A stretch of DNA of 64,000 nucleotides from Micromonospora inositola (GTDB lineage Bacteria; Actinomycetota; Actinomycetes; Mycobacteriales; Micromonosporaceae). Below the pieces are notes generated by a model, which saw nothing but the letters and a program-made list of their open reading frames with translations, searched no databases and was not told where the DNA came from. The position numbers and the translations under genes were made by a program. The stretch lies in assembly GCF_900090285.1 (NCBI RefSeq), contig NZ_LT607754.1, forward strand, positions 4,180,001 to 4,244,000. The letters run 5' to 3'. Within the stretch, counting starts at the first letter, position 1. Every line of letters begins with the position of its first letter. This document shows, in pieces, positions 42,713 through 50,707 of this stretch.

Positions 42713-44194
42713 TCAGTGACAGGCGCGCAGTTGGCGGCCGGCACTGAGGACGGTGCCGTCGGGACGGACGACCGCCACGCGCGCCCCACCTGTCCTCAGC
42801 CATTGGTATAGCTCGCTGCCGGGTTCCGCGGTGATGAGAAGTGCTCCACGCCGTTCGATGTCGGCTCGTTGGGTGGGGGACGGCTCGTGAGATGTGACGA
42901 TCGCAAATCGGCCGGCGGCCACGTCGTCGAATCGGCGATCGCCGTCGACGGTCGCGTTCGGGCACAGCCGGCCCGCGAGGGTGCGGCGCAGGCGTGGCCG
43001 GATCACCAGGTCGGACCGGTGCAGCGGGGGTGTCTGGCTGTCGGTGGCCAGGTCCGTGAGGCCGGGCACGAGGTGCAGCCGCGGCGCCACCGCCCGGCGG
43101 ATGAGGTTGCCCACCTCGCCGCCGGCCGTCATCGCGGTGCCGATGAACTTCGCCAGCTTGATCATGGCGCGGGCGTGGTGCCTGCGTTCGATCTCGTAGG
43201 TGTCGAGCACGGTCTCGGGCAGGGTCCCGTCGAGCACGCCGGCGAGTTTCCAGGCGAGGTTCATCCCGTCGCGCAGCCCGGCACACATGCCCTGACCGAT
43301 GAACGGTGGGGTGAGGTGGGCGGCGTCGCCGAGCAGGAACACCCGCCGGTCGCGCCAGCGGTCGGCGACCTGCGCGCGGAAGGTGTACTCCGCCGCACGG
43401 ATGATCTCCAGCTCCCCGACGGGGATGTTCCCGGTCCACCGCGCGATCAACGGATGCAGCTGGGCTATGTCGCGGAAGTCGTCCGCGGTTTCACCCGGCG
43501 TCAGCTGGAACTCCCACCGGTAGCGGGTCTTCCCGATCCGCATGTACGTGCCGGCGCGGGCGGGGTCGGAGAGCTGGTGCACCCCTTCCCACTGGCCGAG
43601 GTCGGCCTCGGTGACCACATCGATGACGAGCCAGCGTTGCGTGAATCCCAGGTCTTGCATGCTGGCGCCGATCGAGGCCCTGGCCAGGCTGTTGGCGCCG
43701 TCGCACCCCAGGACGTACGCCGCGCGGACGACATCGTGCTCGCCCGTGGCCGTGTCGGTGAAGTCGATCCGCACCCCGCCGGCCTCCTGGGTCAGCGCGG
43801 TGACCTCGGTGTTGCCGCGAAGGGTGACGGTGTCGTACTGCTTGAGATTCTGGCGGAGAATCGCCTCCAGTTCCGGCTGGTCGAACATGCTCCCCTGGGG
43901 GTAGCCGTGCCGGCCCGGCTCGACATCGCGCTGGAACTCGGCGAGCACCCGCATGTTTCGGTCGAGGAGCCGCAGGCCCCGGTGGGGTCTGGAGATGGCG
44001 GCGAACTCGTCCCGCAGCCCGAGGCGCGCCAGGATGCGGTGGACCTCGTCGTCGAGGGCGACGGCCCGGGGCTGGGGGTAGACCGAATCCCACCGCTCGA
44101 GAATCAGGCACTCGACGCCGTACTGGGCGAGCAGCGTCGCGGCGGTGAGCCCGGTGGGGCCGGCGCCGACGATCACCACGGGAACCACTGTCAT
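42713..44194 (-). CDS. FAD-dependent aromatic monooxygenase (MhpA-like)
   Basis: A 493-residue flavoprotein hydroxylase of the PHBH/MhpA class. The N-terminal Rossmann motif is GAGPTGLTAATLLAQYG with ILERW closing the second strand; the middle DG motif is VLGCDGANSLAR; the GD motif is RVFLLGDAAHLTPPFIGQGM. The substrate-domain segment AVALDDEVHRILARLGL is typical of the MhpA/resorcinol-hydroxylase branch, and the C-terminal 150 residues are the thioredoxin-like domain. Such enzymes use NAD(P)H and O2 to hydroxylate a phenol ortho to the OH, making a catechol for ring cleavage. It is last in the operon; ATG 44194 overlaps the DoxX stop (ATGA). The natural substrate is not evident. Confidence 0.92.
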   Translation of the reverse strand: MTVVPVVIVGAGPTGLTAATLLAQYGVECLILERWDSVYPQPRAVALDDEVHRILARLGLRDEFAAISRPHRGLRLLDRNMRVLAEFQRDVEPGRHGYPQGSMFDQPELEAILRQNLKQYDTVTLRGNTEVTALTQEAGGVRIDFTDTATGEHDVVRAAYVLGCDGANSLARASIGASMQDLGFTQRWLVIDVVTEADLGQWEGVHQLSDPARAGTYMRIGKTRYRWEFQLTPGETADDFRDIAQLHPLIARWTGNIPVGELEIIRAAEYTFRAQVADRWRDRRVFLLGDAAHLTPPFIGQGMCAGLRDGMNLAWKLAGVLDGTLPETVLDTYEIERRHHARAMIKLAKFIGTAMTAGGEVGNLIRRAVAPRLHLVPGLTDLATDSQTPPLHRSDLVIRPRLRRTLAGRLCPNATVDGDRRFDDVAAGRFAIVTSHEPSPTQRADIERRGALLITAEPGSELYQWLRTGGARVAVVRPDGTVLSAGRQLRACH

Positions 44195-44547
44195 TGTGCC
44201 GCCAGCAGCTGAAGAACGAGGTAGGTGGCGACCAGGAGCCCGCAGACGACGGCCAGGGCGTACTTCCGCGGGCCGTCTCCCTTACGCAGGTGCACGACAA
44301 TGGCCCCGGCGAGCAGGAGCAGCAGTCCGGCACCGGCGAGGGCGCCGATCAACGGCTGGAACAGGCCGACGAGCAGTCCGATCACCGCGGCGACCTCGAG
44401 CAGGCCGATGCGGCGATAGGCGGCGACGGAGAAACCGGCCTCCGCGGCCAGCTCCCGCATCGGTTGCAAGGCCAGGATCTTGGCCGTGCCAAGGGCGAGG
44501 AAGACCAGCGCGAGCAGTACCGCGAGGATGGCCGCAGCAAGCGTCAT
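44191..44547 (-). CDS. DoxX-family membrane protein
   Basis: A 118-residue protein with four membrane helices. It has the DoxX opening (TLAAAILAVLLALVFLALGT then AKI), the GFSVAAYRRIGLLEVAAVIG segment, and a basic HLRKGDGPRK loop. DoxX-like proteins are common beside oxygenases and quinone or phenol pathways, but their biochemical role is unsettled. Start is ATG 44547 (MTLAAA), which overlaps the ligase stop by 4 bp; an ATG seven codons earlier would lie inside the ligase gene. Its own stop overlaps the monooxygenase start. Confidence 0.9.
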   Translation of the reverse strand: MTLAAAILAVLLALVFLALGTAKILALQPMRELAAEAGFSVAAYRRIGLLEVAAVIGLLVGLFQPLIGALAGAGLLLLLAGAIVVHLRKGDGPRKYALAVVCGLLVATYLVLQLLAAQ

Positions 44548-46427
44548 GACACAACCACCAATCGCCATTCAATGGCATACCGGCCCAGGATCGCCTTGAC
44601 GGCCTCCTCCTGGGCAGAGGGATGAATTTTCACAGTGGCCACGATGGAGCTGCCCTCGATCGCGGCCTCGATGTCCTTTACTCCAGGGATCTGGTCGAGC
44701 GCGGCACGGAGTTCCGCGCGGACGGCGTCCTTCCGCAGGGCGAGCTTGTAGAGCTTGCCCACGGCGGTGACGGGCAGTTCGTCGAGAATCGTCACGGTCT
44801 TGGGCGCGGCGGTGCGGTCGGGCACCTGGTCGCTCGCCCAGTCGCGCAGTTCGTCCTCCGTCACGATGGCGCCTGGCGCGAGGGTGACGTAGGCGACGGG
44901 TACCTCGCCGGCGTGGACGTCGGGGCGCCCGACCGCGCTGGCCGCGGTGACCTGCGGGTGGGCCAGCAGCGTGTCCTCGATGATCGCGGGGTCGATGTTG
45001 TGTCCGCCGCGGATGATGAGGTCCTTGGCCCGGCCGGCGAGGTAGACGAAGCCGTCCTCGTCGAGGCGCGCGAGGTCGCCGGTGTCCAGCCAGCCGTCGA
45101 CCAGCTTGCCGAGCCCGTCCAGGACGTGGCCGTTCTCGTCCCGGCCGATGACGTAGCCGGGGAAGACCGTCGGGCCGCTGATGGCCAGCACGCCCGTCTC
45201 GCCGACGGGTCGGTCTTCCCACGTGCCGTCCGTGGCGACGACCCGCACCCGCTGGTAGGGCAGGCGCTGCCCGACCGAGCCCGGCCGCGATGCGTCGGGG
45301 AAGGTACGCGCGCTCGCGCAGGTCGCCTCGGTCAGCCCGTAGCCCTCGACCAGGGTTATCCCGGTGTGGGCCTGGAAGGTGTCCCGGACCGCGGCGGGCA
45401 GGGGCGAGGCCCCCACCATCGGAAACCGCAGGCTGCTGATGTCGGCGTCGATCGGGACCTGCGCCAGTACGGCGTACACGGTGGGCACCGCGCTCATGGC
45501 GGCGATCCGGTAGTGCTCGACGATCTTCCAGAACGCGCCGAAGAGCGCGGGGTCGCGGTAGCCGAGAGGACCGGCCCACACCACAGCCTGCCCCTTGAAC
45601 AGCGGCGCGAGCAGGGTGACCACGAGTGCGTTGACGTGGAACAGCGGGAGGGCCGCAAAGACCACGGTCTCCTCGTCGAACAGGGAGCTGGCGGCCAGCA
45701 TCCACGCGTCGGCGACCTCGTTGGCGTGCGTGTGCGCGGCCAGCTTCGGCGCGCCGGTCGTGCCGCCGGTGTGGAACATCGCGGCCAGGTCGGAGGTCCG
45801 GGGTAGGGCACCGTCGAAGGTGGCCGGATTCATGGGCGCCGCGAGTTCGCCGAGGTAGCCGACGCGTACACCGTCGAGGGCCGGCAGCGGCTGGGGCGCG
45901 TCCGCCGCCCCGGTGGGCCGGAGCACGAGGATCGCGTCGAGCAGGCCGTCCCGGGCGAGCGCCTGCGCGGTGTCCCACGTGTCCGGCGCGAGTTCGGGCC
46001 CGGCCGTGACCAGCACGCGGGCACGGGAGCGCCGGAGGAGCTCGGCGAGGTGCGGCCGGGACAGTCCGCCGCCCAGGGGCGCCGCGATCCCGGCGAGCTG
46101 CGCGGCCAGCGTCGCGGTGATCAGCTCGGCGCAGTTGGGTGACATCAGGGCGACCGCGTCACCCCGCCGCACCCCGAGGTCATGGAGCAGGTTCGCGTAC
46201 CGGTGGACCTCGGCCAGGAGTTCGGCGAAGGTACGGCGCAGCGGCTCCCGCCAGCGGGGGGCGTCCGGCAGGACGGAGATCGCCGTACGGTCCGGCCACC
46301 GCGTGGCCGCTCTCGCGAGCAGCGCGTAGGTCGACTCGGGCAGGCCCCGCGCCGCCAGCGGCACGGCCTCGATCGTGGCCAGCTCGGCGGGGGTGGCGTA
46401 GTCCGGCCACAGCAGGGGCCCGGTCAT
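44544..46427 (-). CDS. Acyl-CoA synthetase (AMP-forming)
   Basis: A 627-residue ANL-superfamily ligase that activates a carboxylic acid as an acyl-adenylate and then a CoA thioester. Motifs: P-loop FHTGGTTGAPKLAAHTH, A5 GYGLTEATCAS, A7 GWLDTGDLARLDEDGFVYLAGRAKDLIIRGG (seen as consecutive pieces) and A10 PVTAVGKLYKLALRK. About 65 residues after A10 form an extra small alpha/beta domain, giving a longer tail than usual. In this operon the acid is probably an aromatic acid or a ring-cleavage product; this is inference. ATG 46427 overlaps the FAH-hydrolase stop (ATGA). Confidence 0.9.
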   Translation of the reverse strand: MTGPLLWPDYATPAELATIEAVPLAARGLPESTYALLARAATRWPDRTAISVLPDAPRWREPLRRTFAELLAEVHRYANLLHDLGVRRGDAVALMSPNCAELITATLAAQLAGIAAPLGGGLSRPHLAELLRRSRARVLVTAGPELAPDTWDTAQALARDGLLDAILVLRPTGAADAPQPLPALDGVRVGYLGELAAPMNPATFDGALPRTSDLAAMFHTGGTTGAPKLAAHTHANEVADAWMLAASSLFDEETVVFAALPLFHVNALVVTLLAPLFKGQAVVWAGPLGYRDPALFGAFWKIVEHYRIAAMSAVPTVYAVLAQVPIDADISSLRFPMVGASPLPAAVRDTFQAHTGITLVEGYGLTEATCASARTFPDASRPGSVGQRLPYQRVRVVATDGTWEDRPVGETGVLAISGPTVFPGYVIGRDENGHVLDGLGKLVDGWLDTGDLARLDEDGFVYLAGRAKDLIIRGGHNIDPAIIEDTLLAHPQVTAASAVGRPDVHAGEVPVAYVTLAPGAIVTEDELRDWASDQVPDRTAAPKTVTILDELPVTAVGKLYKLALRKDAVRAELRAALDQIPGVKDIEAAIEGSSIVATVKIHPSAQEEAVKAILGRYAIEWRLVVVS

Positions 46428-47362
46428 TGGGCGTACCTCACGACCGTGCGCTGCCGGCCCAGGTCGATCGCGCCGTCATCGGTGGCGACGGTGGCCTCGA
46501 CGACATCGCCGTCCTTCAGGTACCTGGGGTTCCGAGCCTGGCCCTTGAAGAACATCTTCCACTTCACCGCGGGCGGTAGCAGCGAGGCCACGAACGCGAC
46601 CGGCTTCGGCGGGGCGCTCAGGGCCGTCCCGACCGGCGTCCCGGTCAGCAGCAGGTCACCGAGGTCGAGCCGCTGGAAGCGGGTCAGCGCCTGCAGCGCC
46701 TGGACCGGGCGGTAGATCATGTCGGCGACCGTCATGTCCTGCCGGAGCTCGCCGTTGACCCACAGCTTCAGCCGCAGGTCGGTGAACCGCTTGAGCTCGT
46801 CGGCGTCGAGCAGCACCAGCGCGGGGCCGACCGGCGTGAACGTCGGGTAGGACTTGGCCTCGTAGAACTGGGTCTTGGGCAGCTGGACGTCCCGTGCGGA
46901 GATGTCGTTGGTGACCACCAGGCCCGCGACGTAGTCGGCGAGGTTGTCCTCGGTGACGGTCGTGCCGACGGGCATCTCGCGGCCGAAGACCAGCCCGATC
47001 TCCACCTCGTAGTCAAGCAGCCGCACATGGGCGGGACGGACCACGTCGGCGAAGGGACCGCTGATCGAGCCCGACGTCTTGCGGAAGAAGGTCAGGGGGA
47101 CGGTCTCGGGATTGCCGTTGGTGTCCGTGACGTGCGAGGCGAAGTTCGTCATCTGGGCGACGACGCGGCAGGGCGCCGTCACCGGGGAGAGCAGGGCAAG
47201 GTCGTCCACCGGAACGGTGTCGCTGCTCGTCGCGGCCGCGACGATCGCCGGCCGGTCGGCCAGCAGTTCGGCGGTGGCGGTGGCGCTGGTGTGCACCTTG
47301 GCGGCGCCGGTGGGGGTGAGCACCCACCAGGCGTCGGCGGTGCGCAGGACGGAGGTGGTCAT
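46424..47362 (-). CDS. Fumarylacetoacetate hydrolase-family protein
   Basis: A 312-residue FAH-fold enzyme. Metal-binding and catalytic features are visible: DYEVEIGLVFGREM (Glu-x-Glu type ligands), AGLVVTNDISARDVQL, the KSYPTFTPVGP stretch with the family Lys/Thr, and LLLTGTPVGTA near the C-terminus. Family members hydrolyse C-C bonds of beta-diketo or acylpyruvate compounds, or act as hydratases and decarboxylases in meta-cleavage pathways. Next to an extradiol dioxygenase it most likely cleaves or processes the ring-fission product. Start chosen at ATG 47362 (MTTSVLRT), which overlaps the dioxygenase stop; the frame stays open upstream only as a shadow of that gene. Confidence 0.9.
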   Translation of the reverse strand: MTTSVLRTADAWWVLTPTGAAKVHTSATATAELLADRPAIVAAATSSDTVPVDDLALLSPVTAPCRVVAQMTNFASHVTDTNGNPETVPLTFFRKTSGSISGPFADVVRPAHVRLLDYEVEIGLVFGREMPVGTTVTEDNLADYVAGLVVTNDISARDVQLPKTQFYEAKSYPTFTPVGPALVLLDADELKRFTDLRLKLWVNGELRQDMTVADMIYRPVQALQALTRFQRLDLGDLLLTGTPVGTALSAPPKPVAFVASLLPPAVKWKMFFKGQARNPRYLKDGDVVEATVATDDGAIDLGRQRTVVRYAQ

Positions 47363-48492
47363 GAGGTGAACGCTTTCATCAGGCCGCGGAGGCGGTGGAG
47401 GTCGAATTCGTTGTCCTCGCGCAGCGCGCTGATGACCGCGCGCAGCTCGCGAAGCGATTCCCGGCCGGGTCTCATGCCGAGAAAGTCCTTGGTGGCGGGC
47501 GGACCCCACTGGGCGAGCCCGGAGGCGCTCATCGGTGCCCAGCCCGGCTCGAGCGTGCAGTCGAACAGGTCGCCGTCGGTGAAGTGCTCGACCAGGAAGT
47601 CGTCCGGGTCGCGCCAGTAGTCGAAGATCTGGCTGCCCTGGATGTGCCGGCCGATCCCCCAGGACCGCTGGTAGCCCCGGTCGAGCAGGTGCTCCCCGCC
47701 GGCGGCCAGGGAGTCGAGGTCGGGGACCTGGTAGGCCGAGTGCACGTACCGGTTGGCCGGGCCGAGTGTCATGGCGAGCGTGTGGTGGTCGGTGGCCGTG
47801 CTGCCGCGGTCGCAGCGGATGAAGCTCATGACCGGGCCGCGCTCGCGCTGTCCCTGGTGGTAGAGGAAGTCGCTGACGATCAGGCCCAGGTGCTCGAGAT
47901 ACCAGTTGAGCGTCTCCAGGTATCGGGTCGTCTGCAGCACGACGTGACCGAGGCGCTGCACCTTGGCAGGCTCCCGCGGCGGCCGCTGGGTGGCGTTCGT
48001 CCGCGCCACGTCGTGTCCGACGTTGAAGGTCAGGGGTTGCTGCGTGGGCAGCGCGGGGAGTTCGTGCGTGTCCGCGACCACGCGTACCCGCGCCCCGCTC
48101 GGGTCGACCAGGTCCACCGTCACCCCGCCCAGGCTCTCCGGCAGGCTGGCCATGGTCCGCCCGGTCGCGTCCGCGAGCCGCAGCACGTCGTTCGGCTCGG
48201 CGGCCCTGAACGCGGGGCCGATGAACCGGGACCGGGGGCCCCGGCGGATGAGCACGCAGGGGGAACCGGGGTCGGTGCCCCGCAGGTGCAGCTCGTCCTG
48301 AGTACGCAGCGAGGTCGTGAAGCCGAAGGCCCGGGCGAAGACCTCGGCCCGCTCCAGATCGGGCTTCTGGAACTCCAGCCAGGCCAGGTCGTGCACCTTG
48401 ACGACCGGGTTGCGCGCCCGCCCCGGGTGCTCGCCCCGCAAGGCACCCTGCTCGCTGTGCAGGCCGGTGTGCGGGTCGTGCCCATCGGTCAT
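47359..48492 (-). CDS. VOC-family extradiol ring-cleavage dioxygenase
   Basis: A 377-residue two-domain type I extradiol dioxygenase. The C-terminal catalytic domain has the Fe ligands: His in RLGHVVLQTT, His in TATDHHTLAM and Glu in DDFLVEHFTDG, a 2-His-1-carboxylate triad. The N-terminal VOC domain (VHDLAWLEFQKPDLERAEVF) lacks the triad, as usual. The enzyme would open a catechol next to its hydroxyls using O2. ATG 48492 is preceded by GGAAAGGAG 7 nt away, a very strong site; an ATG 12 codons upstream would run into the operator. It is the first gene of the five-gene catabolic operon, under the TetR operators. Confidence 0.92.
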   Translation of the reverse strand: MTDGHDPHTGLHSEQGALRGEHPGRARNPVVKVHDLAWLEFQKPDLERAEVFARAFGFTTSLRTQDELHLRGTDPGSPCVLIRRGPRSRFIGPAFRAAEPNDVLRLADATGRTMASLPESLGGVTVDLVDPSGARVRVVADTHELPALPTQQPLTFNVGHDVARTNATQRPPREPAKVQRLGHVVLQTTRYLETLNWYLEHLGLIVSDFLYHQGQRERGPVMSFIRCDRGSTATDHHTLAMTLGPANRYVHSAYQVPDLDSLAAGGEHLLDRGYQRSWGIGRHIQGSQIFDYWRDPDDFLVEHFTDGDLFDCTLEPGWAPMSASGLAQWGPPATKDFLGMRPGRESLRELRAVISALREDNEFDLHRLRGLMKAFTS

Positions 48493-48513
48493 GTCCCGCT
48501 CCTTTCCAGGTGA

Positions 48514-48571
48514 TGACGAAATCGTCACTTACGAGAGTAGCGTCAGTCAAGGCCGGATGACGATTCCGTCA
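48514..48571. promoter_or_regulatory. Two palindromic operators between the catabolic operon and tetR
   Basis: TGACGAAATCGTCA (48514-48527) is a palindrome with 6-bp arms. TGACGATTCCGTCA (48558-48571) has the same TGACG...CGTCA frame. Their centres are 44 bp apart. Both lie in the 142-bp gap between the divergent dioxygenase and TetR genes; the first lies 22 bp before the dioxygenase ATG. They are the expected binding sites of the adjacent TetR protein. Confidence 0.7.
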
Positions 48572-48634
48572 ACTCTGAAGCTCGCCAGGGTTAAAGTGGG
48601 TGCAGACCGACCTGGGAGAGGTGATCGAGCAGGC

Positions 48635-49282
48635 ATGGAGCAGCAGATCAGGCACGCCCCGAACCGCCTGGAACGGCGCAAAGCCCGCACCCGCTCGGCG
48701 CTCGTTCGCGCGGCCCAGACCTTCCTCGCCGCCGGACAGCTGAACGTCCCGATTCTCGAACTCACCCAGGCCGCGGACGTGGGTATGGGCTCGTTCTACA
48801 ACCACTTCGACAGCAGGGAACAGCTCTTCCAGGCCGCAGTGGAAGACGCACTCGACCGCTACGGCGCCCTGCTCGACGAGCTGACCGTCGGCCTGGACGA
48901 CCCGGCTCACGTCTTCGCGCAGAGCTTCCGGCTGACCGGACGCCTCCACCGCCGGAATCCCGAACTGAGCAAGGTCCTGCTCAACAACGGCCTGGCCCTG
49001 GCCGGCTCAGGCAGGGGGCTCGCGCCTCGAGCCCGGCGCGACATCGAAGACGGCGTCCGCGCCGGCCGGTTCCAGGTGCGCGAGCCCGAATTGGCGATGG
49101 TGATCGTGGCCGGCGCCGCGCTGTGCCTTGGCCAACTGCTGCACGACCACCCCGAGCGTGACGACGCCGCAGCCACCGACCAGGTCACGGAGGACGTGCT
49201 GCGCATGCTCGGCCTCGCGGCCGACGAGGCCCACGAGATCTGCCAACGCCCGCTGCCCGACCTGCATGGCCGTCGCCCGTAG
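48635..49282 (+). CDS. TetR-family repressor of the catabolic operon
   Basis: A 215-residue regulator. The N-terminal HTH is clear (RTRSALVRAAQTFLAAGQ, ELTQAADVGMGSFYNHFDSREQLFQ, seen as two segments), and the ligand-binding helical domain follows. The C-terminal segment HPERDDAAATDQVTEDVLRM recurs as a fragment at 52156-52294. ATG 48635 has GGGAGAG about 17 nt upstream, so initiation may be weak. It is divergent from the dioxygenase operon with twin palindromes between, the usual arrangement for a repressor released by a pathway substrate or intermediate. It converges on the FUSC gene downstream. Confidence 0.92.
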   Translation: MEQQIRHAPNRLERRKARTRSALVRAAQTFLAAGQLNVPILELTQAADVGMGSFYNHFDSREQLFQAAVEDALDRYGALLDELTVGLDDPAHVFAQSFRLTGRLHRRNPELSKVLLNNGLALAGSGRGLAPRARRDIEDGVRAGRFQVREPELAMVIVAGAALCLGQLLHDHPERDDAAATDQVTEDVLRMLGLAADEAHEICQRPLPDLHGRRP

Positions 49283-49313
49283 GCCGATGTTCATGCGCCC
49301 GAGCGGGCCGCTC

Positions 49314-50477
49314 CTAGGAAGTGGCCGCCTCGCGCACCATCCGGTTGGCCGTCTCCGGCTCATACCCGGTCGCCCGGAGCAGGTCACTCGCCATGGTGCG
49401 CAGCTGGATCACCACGGCGTCCGAGAAGGGCTTGACGCCCCTGTGGTACGCCTGGCCGGCCAGGCGCGCCCCGTCCAACACCGCGTTGCGGGTCTGGTCG
49501 AACGGCCCACCCGCCCGCGCCTCCCGCCTCAGCAACTGGATCGCCTCGGCGAGCCTATCCACGGCGCCGGGGAGTTCCTCCGGGACCGGCTCGTCGTATT
49601 GCAACGTGGTCGCGGCCCAGCGGGCCAGCGCCCGGCACCCGAGGATCACCCGATCGATGTGCTGGATGCCGCGCCGGTAGTGCTTGACATCGATTCGGCG
49701 TTGCCAGCGTAGCGGCGCGATCGTCGTTACCTCCTCGGCGCCAGCCAGGGCCTCGTGCAGCCGGGCGAGGTCGGGTTCCATGCCGGTCAGCTGGTCCAGC
49801 GCCCGTATCGCGCGGTCCGGGTCACGCCGGGCGAGTGCGTGTGCCACCTCTCGAAGCTGCGTGTGGAGGGTCGCGGCGACCGGTGCGACAGCCCGCTCGA
49901 GAATGCGCATCGGGTTGATCGGTAGCAGCAACGCCACTACCGCCAGCCCGATGGCGCCGCCCACTCCCGCGTCGACGATCCGCGCCCATTCGAGGCCCTG
50001 CTGCACGTGGGAGAACGTGGCGATCAGCACAGCGGTACTGCCCGCCTGAGCGACCAGCGCACCGCTGCGCCCGGTCATCAACAGGGCGACGGCGATGGCC
50101 AGCATCACCACCAGGCCGATCTGCCAGGGCCCGAACCCGAGGGAGCGAATGAGAAAGTCACTGACGAGCAGGCCCAGCCCGACGCCGAGCAGCATCTCGG
50201 CGGTACGTAAGGCGCGCTGCCCGAGGGCGGCGACGATCGTGCCGACGGCCGCGCTGGGCGCGAAGATCGGTGCGGGGCGACCCAGGACGTCGTGCGCCAG
50301 CCCCCAGGACAACGTGGCGGCAAGCCCACATTGAGCTGCTACGAACAGAATGATCGTGAACAGGCGCAGCCTCAGCCGGCCTGCTTCGCCACCGTGACGC
50401 CGGGCCTTCGCCGCCAGGTCCTTGGCGTGCCCGGCAGCGGCGTTGGGGCGAGACAGGTCTCCCCGCTCAGCAGCCAT
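49314..50477 (-). CDS. FUSC-family (aromatic acid exporter-like) membrane protein, copy A
   Basis: A 387-residue protein. The N-terminal half has about five to six membrane helices (LFTIILFVAAQCGLAATLSW, IFAPSAAVGTIVAALGQRAL, IGLVVMLAIAVALLMTG, IGLAVVALLLPI). The C-terminal half is a soluble helical domain (LHTQLREVAHALARRDPDRA). This matches the FUSC/ArAE family, some members of which export aromatic acids; the role here is inferred. A 7-bp hairpin touches the start codon and no Shine-Dalgarno is evident. It is about two-thirds identical to the copy at 52331-53494 by eye. Confidence 0.88.
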   Translation of the reverse strand: MAAERGDLSRPNAAAGHAKDLAAKARRHGGEAGRLRLRLFTIILFVAAQCGLAATLSWGLAHDVLGRPAPIFAPSAAVGTIVAALGQRALRTAEMLLGVGLGLLVSDFLIRSLGFGPWQIGLVVMLAIAVALLMTGRSGALVAQAGSTAVLIATFSHVQQGLEWARIVDAGVGGAIGLAVVALLLPINPMRILERAVAPVAATLHTQLREVAHALARRDPDRAIRALDQLTGMEPDLARLHEALAGAEEVTTIAPLRWQRRIDVKHYRRGIQHIDRVILGCRALARWAATTLQYDEPVPEELPGAVDRLAEAIQLLRREARAGGPFDQTRNAVLDGARLAGQAYHRGVKPFSDAVVIQLRTMASDLLRATGYEPETANRMVREAATS

Positions 50478-50495
50478 GGCGGGGGTTACCCCGCC
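50478..50495 (-). promoter_or_regulatory. Hairpin abutting the FUSC copy A start codon
   Basis: GGCGGGG (50478-50484) and CCCCGCC (50489-50495) form a 7-bp stem with a 4-nt loop that ends at the base next to the ATG. The same hairpin with the same spacing precedes FUSC copy B. It occupies the place of a ribosome-binding site. Confidence 0.45.
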
Positions 50496-50707
50496 CGGCC
50501 CTTACAAACCCGGCGATCCGTTCTCCTCCCTGTCGAGCTTCCTGTCGAGGCGATTCGGTTGCCCCCGCTCCCATGGCTACCCGCTCGGCGAAGCCGGGCA
50601 GCTTATGGGCGTTGCGACCCCGCTCAGACCACCCACGATGCTGGCCGCGAGCCGTTGCGGCAGCACCAGGACAGTTGACCGCTGGATCTCTGCCCGCTCG
50701 CGATCAT

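Noticed and set aside
46424..48550. Apparent 708-residue fusion of the dioxygenase region and the FAH hydrolase
   Set aside because: The N-terminal half is an out-of-frame reading of the dioxygenase gene. The true hydrolase start is ATG 47362, which overlaps the dioxygenase stop.
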